A stretch of DNA of 64,000 nt from Cryptomeria japonica (taxonomy: Eukaryota; Streptophyta; Pinopsida; Cupressales; Cupressaceae). The notes beneath the pieces were generated by a model, which worked only from the letters and a program-made list of their open reading frames with translations, had not been told where the DNA came from and did not search any database. Location of the stretch: NCBI RefSeq assembly GCF_030272615.1, contig NC_081408.1, positions 621,916,476 to 621,980,475 on the forward strand. Direction: 5' to 3'. Shown here piece by piece: positions 45,458 to 58,135 of this stretch (the first letter of the stretch is position 1; each line of letters starts with the position of its first letter). A program made the position numbers and the translations under genes.

Positions 45458-46500
45458 TTTCTTCGCAGAAGACTTTTTGACTTTTCAAACTTGGAGGGTT
45501 AAAATGAATTGAAAATGACATTTTTGTCCCATATATAGCCAAAAACCTAATTTTTCAACTTGCTCCGATGGACACGAAAATTGTACCCTTGGCTAATTTG
45601 ACCGTTCTAATTCCATTTTCGGGATCGAGATCGAAATTCAAGATCATTTTGCTAGTCAATTTCAGAATTTGGACCACTTAGCACTCTTTTCATCAAAAGC
45701 TCATTCTCTTCTTCAACTTTGCGCTCAATTTCTCGCTATTTTTTTCAAAAAAATCCTCTGATTCAATTTGTGCTCAAACAACTTATCATCGCTAAAAATT
45801 GCCTATCATCATGTACCCTCGCTATCTTTCGATTTCGCTCCCGAGGGGGCATACTCGTGACCTTATAACCTCACATTCTTCAATGTCGAGAAAATTTTCA
45901 AATCTTCATCAAAAGTCAAGCAAAAATCTTTTTCAACTAAAGAAAATCAATCAAATAAGACCTCATTTCTAGGGGCATATCAATTTCATCACTTCATATC
46001 AAGCTGGTATTTGTCTTCATCTGAATCAATCTCTTAATGTTAATTAGTTTCATCACTTTTCATCAAGTTGATTATTCATTTAAAACTCAATCAAGGGTTT
46101 AAAGAGTTTCTTTAATCACACTAAATCGAAGCAGGTGTTCAGTATTCGTTTCTTGATCAAGCTGAACAATTTATCTTTATCGTATCTTGATCAATCAAGT
46201 TCAAGATCGATTTTTTTTTTATCATCACTCGTTGTGTCTAGATCAATCAAGTTCTAGATCAATAAGATCTGCTTCTTGATCAATCAAGTTCAAGTTCGGT
46301 ATCTTTTGTTTTCTATCATTCCTAGTTCAAGCAAATTCAAGATCAGTATCGCTTTAATCAGACTTCATTCAGCCTTGTCACTTCGAATCAAGCTTAAAAC
46401 CTTGCTTTCATCTAGTTCGTGATCAATCAAGTTCAGAACTAGCGTCTCCTAGACATCAAATTTTCTTTGAACCAACGCGCTGCTCGCACATTAATTCAAT
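45458..46500. other. PMD 5' flank and Tat 3' untranslated region
   Basis: No ORF. From about 46030 to 46450 a degenerate repeat of ATCAATCAAGTTC/AAGATC recurs about ten times. Any promoter of the antisense gene should be within the first few hundred bases above 45458; I see no unambiguous TATA box. Confidence 0.5.
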
Positions 46501-46510
46501 GAGGGGCAAA
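46501..46510 (+). other. Polypurine tract of the Tat element
   Basis: GAGGGGCAAA directly before the LTR start TGTAAACC. It supports the following LTR being the 3' LTR of the Tat element rather than a solo LTR. Confidence 0.6.
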
Positions 46511-47521
46511 TGTAAACCATGGGCCCCTAATCTCGACAACGTCACCAAGGTCCTAACCAAAGGCAATTAAATCAATCTTGAGCACATAATTAATTTGTTA
46601 ATCATCAAATCTCACATGGCAAATTAATCAACCAATATTAATTAAATCATTCCAAGAAAATCATTTTAAACAATTATCTTATTTATTTTATTAAATATCC
46701 TAGCATATTTAATTAAATAAATCAATTTGCCATCAAATCAAGAAAGAGGAATTAATTTTAATTAAATAAATCAATTGAGCACAAATCTTCAAAAATGGAA
46801 ATAAATCATAAAAAAGGAATTAATTGACCAAGAAAGAATTAAAATATTTGAGAAAATAAATCAATTGGAGATAATCTTGAAAAACAAATTAAAAAAATTG
46901 ATAAATAATCTCAGAGAAAGTAATTAAAACAATTAAATATTCAAATTGAATGAAATAGAGAATAAATCAGTTTTTTCTGATTTAATCTTATTTTTAGTTC
47001 AATTTCCTTTAAAACTGAGAAAAGCATCCAATAACATCAATTTACCTGGATTGTGCTTCCTCTTAGAAAATCTTGACCGCTCATCATCATTTGATCTTAG
47101 TTGTTGGTTTCTTTCTAAATTTTCTATAAATTCAGACTCATCTCTCATTCAAGAGAGGCTAGAGAATATATTGTTATCATGTTGTTTTTGCTCTAGACTC
47201 ATTGATATATTGCATGTTAATTGTTTCGTATTGATTAAATCATTTAGCTTAATATTACAAAAATATTGTTATATTAATATTGCATCCATCTAGCATTCAT
47301 CATGTAAATATAGATTAAATCCTTCATCTTGATGTTGTCTAGTCACTGGTATTGCTTATAATCTGAGAGCAATCTTATACTCACATATTTTAGAAGGCAA
47401 TGGGTCGATTTGTTATGGTTTATTATTCATTGATTATATCTAATTAACCATGCATGTAATGACTTGATTGAAGTCTTGTGTCTTGCAGATACATATTCTT
47501 AGTCCACTTTTCACACACACA
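46511..47521 (+). repeat. 3' LTR of the Tat element
   Basis: About 1,011 bp, TGTAAACC..TTTTCACACACACA. It matches the minus-strand copy at 61933-62813, which lacks ~140 bp internally. It is followed directly by chromovirus coding sequence (47522 on), so the Tat element lies inside that chromovirus. Confidence 0.8.
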
Positions 47522-47612
47522 GGTAAGGGTCCTATGGGACCCTAGTGATGAGTCCTCTGCGACTTGGGAAGATGCAGCGAAGATGAGAGAGCTTTATTCT
47601 TATCTATTTTAG
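47522..47612 (+). pseudogene. Chromodomain C-terminal end of a Tekay/Del-like chromovirus
   Basis: VLWDPSDESSATWEDAAKMR ending at a TAG (47610-47612). SSATWEDA is the typical C-terminal chromodomain motif of chromovirus integrases, which guides insertion to marked chromatin. The rest of pol is cut off by the Tat insertion. Confidence 0.8.
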
Positions 47613-47635
47613 GCTTCCAGGAGTAAGCCTAGGCT

Positions 47636-47648
47636 TGGGGGGGGAGGA
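47636..47648 (+). other. Chromovirus polypurine tract
   Basis: An uninterrupted G/A run (GGGGGGGGAGGA) immediately before the LTR start. Confidence 0.85.
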
Positions 47649-50600
47649 TGTAGTACCCTCTCGATCAACCTCTTTTGTATGTTTTGAGTTACTTCAATGA
47701 CTATTATGTGGAACATTATTGTATATTGATTCAGATGTCATGCGATGTTATTTCATGTTTTATCTGGTTTCATGGTGTTTACTTTTATGCAGTATTTCAG
47801 TGCTTATGACTAATGTTATTATTTTATGCATCATTATCATGGACTAACACTTTTACCTTACATTGTGATGCATTATTTATAAGTTGCCTATTTGCAAGTG
47901 TATTGGGATGCGAGTGGATGATTTTTCTTCACTCAATCCGGTGAGATAGGGAATGAAACGATTCTCCTTCATTGGTGTCTTTACCATGTCTATATATATA
48001 TTGGTCTATATGCACGTGTGGTTCTTTGGTGCAGGACATTGCAGGTACTAGTACCGGGTAGGTACGGAGTATTGACTACACCTCGTTTCATAGGTCTGAG
48101 CATGCCCGATATATCTGATTGGAGTGGAGGAGATAGTTGTTGTACCCTATCTTGACCGCAATTACACTCATATGAGTGTTGTCAGTCGGTTGTGTTTCCT
48201 CATCTGGCTGTTATGTGTATCATGGTGCCTTGGTTTGGTCATTTGAGAGTCGTCATTTGATATGTCTTTGTTTTGAGTGTTTCCATTTATTTAAATGGTT
48301 ATTTAATTTAAATGGATGATGTTATCTTGTGTTGGTGTAATCATTCAATTAATATGCTATGAGATTATTGATTTATTTCAATTAACGATTGCTAGATTAA
48401 ATGGTTAAATGGCTTAATTTATTGTCTAAAGTTGCATTGTTATTTTTGTGAAATTAATAAATTGCCTAGCCATTTAAAAAGGTTGAATTCTTATGTTGAA
48501 GGAAGTATTTACGGAAAAAGGAAATAAATAAAATCTTTCCCTTTTATCTTTCTATTTGGCCTTTTAATTTAATCATTGGCAAGAATTATTATTTTTGGGA
48601 AAGAAATAAATCTGATGGCCTTTTAGTTTTTAAAATATTTAAATTTGATTGGATGAAAACTTTAACCTAGAAGCTTAGGTTAAAAGATATTTTTGGGGAT
48701 CCATTATGGGCATTCACAGCAGGAGAAGTAGAGGAATTTTGGAGAGAAGGAAATAATTCTGGAAATCTTCCTGGAAGAGCTAGAGATTCGACCTGGGTCG
48801 TAAGACTGGTGCTCCTTCATTCCCTTGCTTGCCTTTGCTTCAGGTTGGATAATCTATTCTGATATCTTGATTTGATTTTGTATATTTCAGTTTCCTTCCT
48901 GTGTGATTGGAAAATGCAATCTACCTGTAGATTCTTTTTGGAATGTTGAAATGGAAGAAAGATTGCCTGGTATAGTTGATTTTGTGATGCTATTAGCATA
49001 TGGTTGCATTCAGGAAAGGAATTGTTCATTTCTTTTTTGTTGTGTGTTATTTGTTCATAGCAAACAACTTCTTGATTTACCTCTTCTTTTGAAAGAAAGA
49101 ATTTTAGATTGGGTTTGTTGGGTGCATCCTTGTTTCTATACTGTCAAGAATTGGCTAGTTATTCTTTCCAGTGTGCTTATTTCACCATCTACCTTGCTGG
49201 TAAACGTTTCCTTGAAAGTTTGGAAATTGGCACTGTATGTGTGTGCCCGTGAAATAATTATGGAAATGGAATGTTCTTTGTGGTTATTAATTTTGTGACC
49301 TTTTGGTTTTAGAATGCTTGGAGGCATGTTTCTTGTGCCTCTCTTGTGGAATTTACTGCTCTCGTGATGGGCTAGCCTCATCACGTGGGTCGGTAGTCTC
49401 TGCTACCCGCAAGTAGCAGAACTACTGGTTGGCAGCATCGCTACGAAGTAGAAATGCTACCGGTCGGTAGGACTGCCACCGTTTGGTAGCAGCACTACCG
49501 ATCAATAGGACTACTACCGGTTGGTAGCGGCTACTACCAGTGGTAGCGGCACTACTAATCGGCAGCACCGCTACCGGTTGGTAGCAGTGCTACCGGTCGG
49601 CGATGGCGGCACTACTTGTCGGCAGCACCGCTACCGATTGGTAGAAGTGCTACCGGTTGGTAGCGGTAGCCGCTGGTCGGGAGGGTTGTTACTAGTGGTA
49701 GCAGCACTATCGGTAGGTAGCGTCTGTTGCCCCGGCAACAACACAACCGCGGGTTGGTTTGACCCCCGCTTAGCTTTGAGCCCTCACCGGTCTCCAAACC
49801 GGTTATTGCTAGGAACTTAAATTTTATAAATGGATTGTTGAAAGTGGTTTTACGTGATGAAATGTGATTTTTATTATGTGGTTAATAAATTTATCAATGG
49901 GAATCAAGGCATGAATTAGAAATTCAAATTATTAAGTTTTGGATATATTTTGAAAATGATTTAAATGCATGTTTGGAATTCATGTTTTATTCGGTGGAAT
50001 TTATAATGTGGATTTCATTTCTGATGGATATTGATTTGAAAATTAAATAACGTGTCTGCTGGAAAGAGTGTTTTATTTATGATTCAATCAATGATGTTGC
50101 AAGTGCTTATGATGTTGATATTCTCAAAGATTCTCTGAGTGCGGACTTGATGTATTTAGCTATCCTTGCAAGTGTATATTGTGATATTTTGGTCTGTGGT
50201 TCAGTCATCTTGTAGTGGTGTAATTGGTACCTTTGACCAAGAGATATATGTTGGCTTCGTTGTCGTAACCATGTAGTGTCTTTTCTTTATGGTTAGCCAA
50301 GAGTCAGTATGTCCTTGTTTGACCACTTGTTTATGATAGTGGTGTTATGGTTGTCTACTTCGCTATAGGGTCCTCAGGGAGTAACCATGTTTGTTTAGTG
50401 TCCTTTGAGATAGTGGCTTTCACTTGGGGGTTGCACCCAAAGTGGTAGGCATTACGACCCAGCAAAAGTCAGATAATAACTGGTAATCTAATGAATTGAT
50501 TAGGTGGGTAGTATCATAACATTAATAAAGATAATTGTACCTCGTGCATAGGTGAGTGCTAGTACAGGGCTCATAATGTTGCGAGAAGGCCTAGAATGGC

Positions 50601-51501
50601 AAACCAACCACCTTGTCTTCACGAAAGGCTGGTAGGGTCCGCATGAGACATAGTTGGAATCGAAGGTTCAGGAGAGGTTACCAGGATAGTGAGTTGGGAC
50701 ATATGGAGGTTGTACCGTGGTATCCATCTTAAGCTATGTGATGAAACTCTCTCATTTGGTTCACTTGTGTGTTTGTGATGTTGAGTCACCTGGATTCTTG
50801 TGGTGTCTTATTGTTTTGTCATGTAGTCGTATTGTTTTTTCGACCATGTCATGCTTATGCTTGTTTGAGGGTCCTCAGCTATCTCCTAGCACGGTGGGGT
50901 GATTCCATTTGGGAATTACATGGTCAGGTGGTAGTGCCACTTCCCATTGGATGTTCGAATTTGTACCTTCATGCGAGGATTGGCTTCGCAGGTTTTCCTG
51001 TGGTTCGTGACTCATGCTTCATCTCATGTTAGGAGATTATTGTTATTTGGAAACCCTTGGGGTCATTGTAATCTTGATCTTATGTAACCTTGTAATTGGA
51101 TGAGATCTATCCTTATATGTTTATTAAGAAGCTATGTATTGGAAGAGCAATGTCATCCTATGTATGGGATGTTTTTATCTGTTTCCTTGATGATGTTAGT
51201 AAATGCTTATTGAAGTGGAAATTATATTGTATCCTTTCAATCTTTCTATGATGAATCTTTATTTGCTTTGGCTTCTTGTGATCATTGACTTAATGATGCA
51301 TATGTGGATTTATGTTTTGTGGAATTTATTCTTGAAGATATTTCTTCATTGGTAACCCTTAAGGAATTCTGGTGTAAGTCTTTCGCTTGTGTTTTCGTGC
51401 ATGTTGTGTAAATGCACTTATGATGTTTATATATTTATTTTCTTTAAATTGTTTCACCCTTGTTGTGGGTTTTCCTTTGGGGTTCCTAGCGGGGCATTAC
51501 A
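47649..51501 (+). repeat. 3' LTR of the chromovirus, 3.85 kb
   Basis: Starts TGTAGTACCCTCTCG and ends GGGGCATTACA at 51501, giving TG..CA ends and the long LTR usual in Tekay/Del elements. It contains a minisatellite at 49390-49735 and short spurious frames (for example 48903-49298) that I do not treat as genes. The end is inferred from the terminal motif, as no second copy is visible. Confidence 0.7.
49390..49735. repeat. CCGGTTGGTAG-type minisatellite inside the LTR
   Basis: Many degenerate units of about 12-26 bp built on GGTAGCAGCACTACCG and CTACCGGTTGGTAGCGG, GC-rich in an AT-rich LTR. Units are partly self-complementary. It makes a spurious open frame at 49521-49820. Confidence 0.8.
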
Positions 51502-53093
51502 TTTAGACTTGATGAAATAAGATTACCATTTCATAACATCATCACATTATCATTGATATATTCAATATAAGATAGTTGCAAATGTATAGTACCATCATGC
51601 AAATTATGTCTTTAAATCTACCAAATATATGTTTAATGGGAGTAGTAAAGTACCAACCCATGTAACGTTGTGACTAAATGGTGTTATTTGTTCTTGTTGA
51701 ACTAGAAGGATAAAGCTATATAAGGATTTTCATCTAGATATATTTTTTAAATGTGGAAATTATGATTAGAGTGATAGAACTTCTCATTATGTTTCCACTA
51801 TATTTGAAGTACAAGATAGGGTATACTTTAAGAATCAACACCTAGAAAATTCTATAGAAATCCTAGTGAATCATCTATTTAGATACACGATTTTCCTAGT
51901 GATTTATCCTAAAATTGACATTAAGTGATAAAGTGGGTAGCTATTTTATATTGAAATATAATTTGGAAAATAAAGTGAGTAGTTGGGAAACTAAAAGTTT
52001 TTTAACAATTTGCTAAATGATGATTTAATTTTTTTATTAAACATTAATTGATATAATGAAAGAATTTTTATAATAATTATGTCAACGGCGTATTACATTC
52101 ACATAATGGATGCACAAACATTTGTTAATAAAAACTAGAACCATTTAATTTGACATGTTTGTGACACTTAAATGCATGAAAACCTAAAAAATTGGTTTAT
52201 TTATTTTTTCTTCATAACTACCACTCACTCCAAGATTAACTATTAATCAATTCTATCTATCTCCATCATACAAACAGTTAACTTCGTAATTATGTCAATC
52301 TAATATTAAAATAATAATAATATTATTACTCTTACTAAATTTCTTGCTTTGGTGAAGAGTTTAATAGAAATATAAAAATATATAATAAATATAGTAATAT
52401 CATAATAATAATTTAATATTGATTACAATATCACTCTATAAAATTAATTTAATATTAATTACAATATAATAATATAATTATTTTTTATGTTGAATAATGA
52501 ACAAATATGATATCTTTCGACATACTTTACCTATATTTCACTAAAGATAGGTATACCAGTATAATTGAGTTGGAAAATAAAAGCTATATTTATAATGAAT
52601 TTATAATTGAGGTCATAAATTAAGCCTAAATATCTCATTATTTGTTTAATTGTGGTAGTATATTATGGCTAAATTCTTCAAATTTTTAATTAGGGTAGAA
52701 AATTTAGTCTGATTTAATAAATCTATTATTGAGAGGGAGAAGTAAAGCCTAAAGTAATGTATATTTATAATTATTATGGTGAATTAAAACATAAATATTT
52801 AAAGATTTGTAAGTTAAGTGGTAATTTATAAAATAAATTGTACATATCTTACATAACATTATTGGCATACTTTATGTGAAAATATAGGCTTGGAAGATTT
52901 TGATTTAATTTAGCAATAATTGAATTTTTCATCAATAAATATTTATTTTAATTCAACATGGAATAAAAAACACCAATCACTAATGACTTGAGAAGTCACT
53001 CCAAAACAGTCTGAGATTATTATCAAGATAATGCCTTGGGTTGGAGGGAAATGTTAATGCCATCTCAAGAAGGCAAGTATTTATTTTTGGCAA
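51502..53093. other. AT-rich flanking sequence
   Basis: Highly A/T-rich (ATAATAATA-type at 52300-52460). I see no gene, LTR end or RNA gene. Confidence 0.5.
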
Positions 53094-54289
53094 CATATTG
53101 TACCATCCTAAAATTGCACCCTTTGCAATTTTGACTGCATTTGGGGCCCTCACCTTAGTGTTTCTCATCTTTATGCCTAACTAGGACCCATTCATGCTTG
53201 TATCATGCAATAATGGTCTTTATATCACATTCTACCTTTTTGGGAGCTGTAACCCTGGTCCAAATATGGGGTAGGACCAAGGAGTAGTGCCTTGGTCCTC
53301 ATTGGGACTAGAGAGTAGTGCCTTGGTCTTCCCTAAATTTGGCCCTATTTGAACCCTTTGCCCTATCTTAAATTTGAGCGGGAAACCTTTCTTCGTGTCA
53401 TCCTATGTCGGAAAATTAATATGTTTGACGACGGACAAGTATATAAGGAGGTCTTCCCCTCTCATTTTGGATAAAAGGGAGATATATGGTGAAATTGGGA
53501 GCACTACAATCAAGCAATCAAGCATTCAAGAATTGAAGTATTCATCATTAAACATTTCTAGAGGTCTTCAAGGCTGCATATTCTCCATCCATTAATTATG
53601 GAGCAACTTGACATCATTCATTTGCAAGCATGTGTGTGTGTTAGGGATTTTTCATGTTCATGTCATTTCATACAACATATGTGATTGCATTGACGAAGCA
53701 AAGCATCATTATCATTCATTGCCGATCTGAGGTATACCTTTCCATCATTTATTTCAAGTATTTGCAATCTTTCATTCAAGGTTAATTCCTAAAACAGGGT
53801 TTGACTTAGGCAAACCCCTATTCCCAACCTATTTCCCCTTCTTTCTGTTTGCAAGAAATAGGTACAGAGTTGTGATATTCAGGATAACCTTTATTTGCAG
53901 AGACGAATCAACCCTTTTCGGCGTGCGAAAATTAGGAGGACCAAGGCACCCACCTCCTCAGTCTCGACATTTTTGGAGCTTTTTCAGGGATTGGGTCTAA
54001 ATCTGCATATATTGCTCAAATCTAGGTGTGTGCAAAAATCCCTCATTTATAGCTCACTGTTTTCTCAATTTTACCTTCTTTTTTCAACATTTTACCTTAA
54101 TTCAGCATTACAACTCACAAAAGAGGGTCAATCAATTCACACACCCCTTGAATCCAATTAGTATTCAATCCCTATCACTCTTCATTTGGGATTAGATCTA
54201 TTCGATTCATCCCTCTTTTGAATGTAATGGAAAATTAATGGTTTTCATCTCTCTAATGGTGGACTCTAATTTTTCATCATTACACATAT
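53094..54289 (+). repeat. Solo LTR with CATAT target duplication
   Basis: The LTR proper is 53099-54284 (1,186 bp), TGTACCATCC..CATCATTACA. CATAT lies at 53094-53098 and again at 54285-54289. A TATA-like box (GTATATAAGGAGG, about 53440) is followed by a pyrimidine-rich start region, so plus orientation is likely. No internal sequence is present; unequal LTR recombination explains this. Confidence 0.85.
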
Positions 54290-54984
54290 TAAGTAAAGCT
54301 AACCACAACAAGGAATTACTCCTAATGAAGCAAAGATTTTTTTGAATTTGCTAATATTGGCTGTACATTTTATCTTTGCTTCACTTCTCTTACTTCTTGT
54401 GTTTTAGTCTAAGTTTGTATAAACAAAAAGCCTCAAATTTTGTATTTTATAATGGTCAAAATGTCATAAAATATCATACTCCTACATGCTTAAATTTAGT
54501 GTAACTAAGAGTAGTCTAAAAATATGCTTCACAAGCTTTTTGATCCTTTCATATACTAGGTTGTCCATTCTCATAAAACAATATGCTCTATTTTTAAAAC
54601 ATTCAAATGACCAATCTAATATATTTGCATCAAATAAAGTGTTTGGATTTTAAATGATTCACCCTTTGGATGATCTAATGCCTCACATGGAATGTACCTA
54701 CTTAAGAAGGCAACCAACAAATCACCTCGTTTGCAAATTTCTACATTTGTAGAAGTCAGGGCAATCTTATCGCTTTGTTCATGTCTCGAATGCTCTCTCA
54801 CATCTTCAAAATAATGATAAGACTCTGAACAAACCCTCATTACAATAGCCCCATATAAGAATTGACAATACGCTCACAACAAATAAATATAGAGAAAGAA
54901 ATTTTAGGGTTTCAACTTAATAATAATATTATACTATATTTATATCTAATAATTTCTATTATAAAGTATAATATATATTTATTG
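54290..54984. other. Spacer with a weak minus-strand ORF
   Basis: A 74-codon minus frame at 54840-54616 (containing LVAFLSRYIPCEALDHPKGE) has coding-like composition, but I do not recognise it and see no continuation. The rest is AT-rich. Confidence 0.3.
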
Positions 54985-55053
54985 ATATAACTGGGCTATC
55001 CCACATTAATGGTTCCCACTTTCGCCAATGAAGGAAATTGGCGAAAGTGGGAA
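54985..55053 (+). repeat. Transposon-terminus-like segment with perfect hairpin
   Basis: Similar to 10822-10860. Arms 55013-55029 and 55037-55053 are perfect 17-bp reverse complements (TTCCCACTTTCGCCAAT) around a 7-nt loop. Confidence 0.6.
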
Positions 55054-55059
55054 ATTATG

Positions 55060-55290
55060 TTTGGGGGCGGCTCGAACGAAGTAGGGTGGTTCGAGCAACC
55101 CCCCCCCCCCCTCCGAGTTCGAGCAAACCCGCCATCGAACGCGGATTCGCTTGAACCCCAGGTGGATTTTGGGTTCGTTTGAACCCCTTTAAAATTAATA
55201 TTTTAAGGGGTTCGTTTGAACCCCTTTAAAATTAATATTTTAAGGGGTTCGATCTAACCCCCCCTTCGCTCAAACCCTATTTACAATTGG
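55060..55290. repeat. GTTCGAA/GTTTGAAC-rich subterminal repeats
   Basis: Repeated GGTTCGA, GAACCCC and AAGGGGTTCG, including two tandem ~37-bp units with TTTGAACCCCTTTAAAATT and its near inverse. Counterpart of the region at 11620-11810. Confidence 0.65.
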
Positions 55291-55945
55291 TTTTTTCAAA
55301 CTTCTATAAATTCCGACTACGATAGTTAAACTGTCATTTTCCAACTTGTTTTTATTCTATCCAGTGGGGGTTAGATCGAACCTGTCGTTAGCATCACGTC
55401 ACCGTGCCCTATCTAAAGCAACTAGTGTGTCTCACATTTCAGCTTTCGACCTACATTATTTCAGGTGCACAAAAAAACCCTTTTTTTGTTTAATAATGTC
55501 TTTTTTTATTAGATTTATTCAAAAATTAATAAATAATTTGTTTGTTAATTTATTTTTAATTAAATAATTGTATATTTATTGTTTTTCAGCATTTTAGAAA
55601 AATGTTTAATAATTTATTGTTTTTTAGCATTTTAGAAAAATGTTTGATAATTTAATGTTTTGATTGAAATTTGTCAATTTGTTTTTAAAATTACATAACT
55701 ATATATATATATATATGTATTTTTTTTTCAACATTTTAAAAAATTGGTATGAAAAACTTAGAAAACCAAGGTAGTAAATTAGAACTTAGAAAAACATTAG
55801 CAAAAAAAGAAAATTAGAAAAATGTTACAAATCTAAATATAATAAATTAAAACATTAGAAAAATTAATAAATTTTAATTTAAAAAAACATTAGAAAATTT
55901 AGATAACAAATTTAAACAAATTAGACAAAATAAATCCTCTACAAT
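55291..55945. other. AT-rich spacer
   Basis: No gene. An ~50-bp direct duplication around TTTAGCATTTTAGAAAAATG lies at about 55570-55650. A-rich tract at 55740-55930. Confidence 0.5.
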
Positions 55946-55949
55946 TTGA

Positions 55950-58135
55950 CCCCTTTTCACATCCTATTACACACACAACATGACCCCTTACGACCCCTTA
56001 AGACCACATATGCCCCTGATGACACTATATGTTCCCTTAGGACCATAGAGGATCGCATAGTGAACCCTAAGGGGTCATGCATGGTTCTAAGGGGTCACGC
56101 ATGTGTTAACACATGTGTGACCCTTAGGATTGCATGTGACCCCTTATAAAAGCCTAGTGTGTACGACATACCCCTTAGCCCATTACATAGTGTCCTAAGA
56201 GGTCATATGTGGTCCTAAGGGGTCATGCACATGTGTGACCCCTTAGGACCACATATGACCCCTTATAACATCCTAGTGTTTATACGACATTCCCCTTAGG
56301 ATCACATAGTGTCCTAAGGGATCATATGTAGTCCTAGGGGTCACAAATGTGTTCTAACACATGCATGAGCCCTTAGAACCACATATGACCCCTTATAAAA
56401 TCCTAGTATGAACGACATACCCCTTAGTCCATCACATAGTATCCTAAGGGGTCATATGTGGTCCTAAGGGATCACGCATGTGTTAACACATGCATGACCC
56501 CTTTGCACCACATATGGCCCCTTATAACATCCTAGTGAACATACAGCATTCCCCTTAGGATCACATATATGTGGTCCTAAGGGGTCACACATGTGTGACC
56601 CCTTAGTCCATCACATAGTGTCCTAAGAGGTCATATGTGGTCCTAAGGGGTCACGAAAGCGTTAGCACACATGCATGACCCCTTATAACATCCTAGTGAA
56701 CATATGACATTCCCCTTAGGATCACATGGGTCACGCATGTGTTCTAACACATGCATGACCCCTTAGAACCGCATATGACCCCTTAGTCCATCACATAGTG
56801 TCCTAAGGGGTCATATGTGGTCCTAAGGGGCCACGCATGCGTTAACACATGTGTGACCCCTTAGGACCACATATGATCCCTTATAACATCCTAGTGTACA
56901 TATGACATTCCCCTTAGGATCACATAGTATCCTAAGGGGTCATATGTGGTCCTAAGGGGTCACACATGTGTTATAACACATGCGTGACCCCTTAGAACCG
57001 CATATGACACCTTATAAAAACCTAGTGTGAACGACATACCCCTTAGTCCATCACATAGTGTCCTAAGGGGTCATATGTGGTCCTAAGGGGTCACGCATGT
57101 GTGACCCCTTAGGACCACATATGACCCCTTATAACATCCTATTGTACATATGACATTCCCCTTAGGATCACATATATGTGGTCCTAAGGGGTCACGCATG
57201 TGTTCTAACACATGCACGTGACCTCTTAGAACTACATATGACCCCTTAGTCCATCTCATAGTGTCCTAAGGAACACATGTGTGACCCCTTAGGACCACAT
57301 ATGACCCCTTATAACATCCTATTGTACATACTAGGATCACATATATGTGGTCCTAAGGGGTCACACATGTGTTCTAACACATTCATGTGACCCCTTAGAA
57401 TCGCATATGACCCCTTAGTCCATCTCATAGTGTCCTAAGGGGTCATATGTGGTCCTAACGGGTCGTGCATGTGTTAACACATGGGTGACCCCTTAGGACC
57501 ACATGTGACCCCTTATAACAGCATAGTGTACATATGACATTCTCGTTAGGATCACATAGTGTCCTAAGGGGTCATATGTGGTCCTAAGGGGTCACACATG
57601 TGTGACCCCTTAGAACTGCATATGACCCCTTATAAAATCCTAGTGTGAACGACATACCCCTTAGTCCATCACATAGTGTCCTAAGGGGTCATATGTGGTC
57701 CTAAGGGGTCACGCATGTGTTAACACATGTGTGACCCCTTAGGACTACATATGACCCCTTATAACATCCTAGTGTACATATTGAATTCCCCTTAGGATCA
57801 CATAGTGTCCTAAGGGGTCATATGTGGTCCTAATGGGTCACATGCATGCGTTAACACACATGTGCATGACCCATTTGGACCACATATGACCCCTTATAAC
57901 ATCCTAGTGTACATATGACATTCCCCTTAGGATCACATAGTGTCCTAAGGGGTAACACATGCGTGACCCCTTAGGACCACATATGACGGGCCTTAGTCCA
58001 TCACATAGTGTCCTAAGGGGTCATATGTGGTCCTAAGGGGTCACGCATGTGTTAACACATACGTGACCCCTTTGGACCACATATGACCCCTTATAACATC
58101 CTAGTGTACATATGGAATTCCCCTTAGGATCACAT
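55950..58135. repeat. Palindromic satellite array
   Basis: About 19 subunits of ~115-125 bp in 2.2 kb, alternating a CCCCTTAGTCCATCACATAG type and a CCCCTTAGGATCACATAGTG type. Each contains near-perfect inverted halves around GTGTTAACAC: for example 57682-57721 pairs with 57722-57761 with two mismatches and no spacer. Recurrent core TCCTAAGGGGTCA/TGACCCCTTAGGA. Non-coding. Confidence 0.9.

Noticed and set aside
46511-47521. Solo LTR interpretation of the Tat LTR
   Set aside because: A polypurine tract and Tat 3' sequence lie directly upstream, so a 3' LTR is the simpler reading; no flanking duplication supports a solo LTR.
48903-49298. 131-codon plus frame in the chromovirus LTR
   Set aside because: Cys/Leu/Phe-rich without homology or neighbours, inside an LTR; probably chance.
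49521-49820. 99-codon plus frame
   Set aside because: Generated by the GC-rich minisatellite.
55950-58135. CRISPR-like repeat array
   Set aside because: Repeats are palindromic satellite units without unique spacers in a plant nuclear context.
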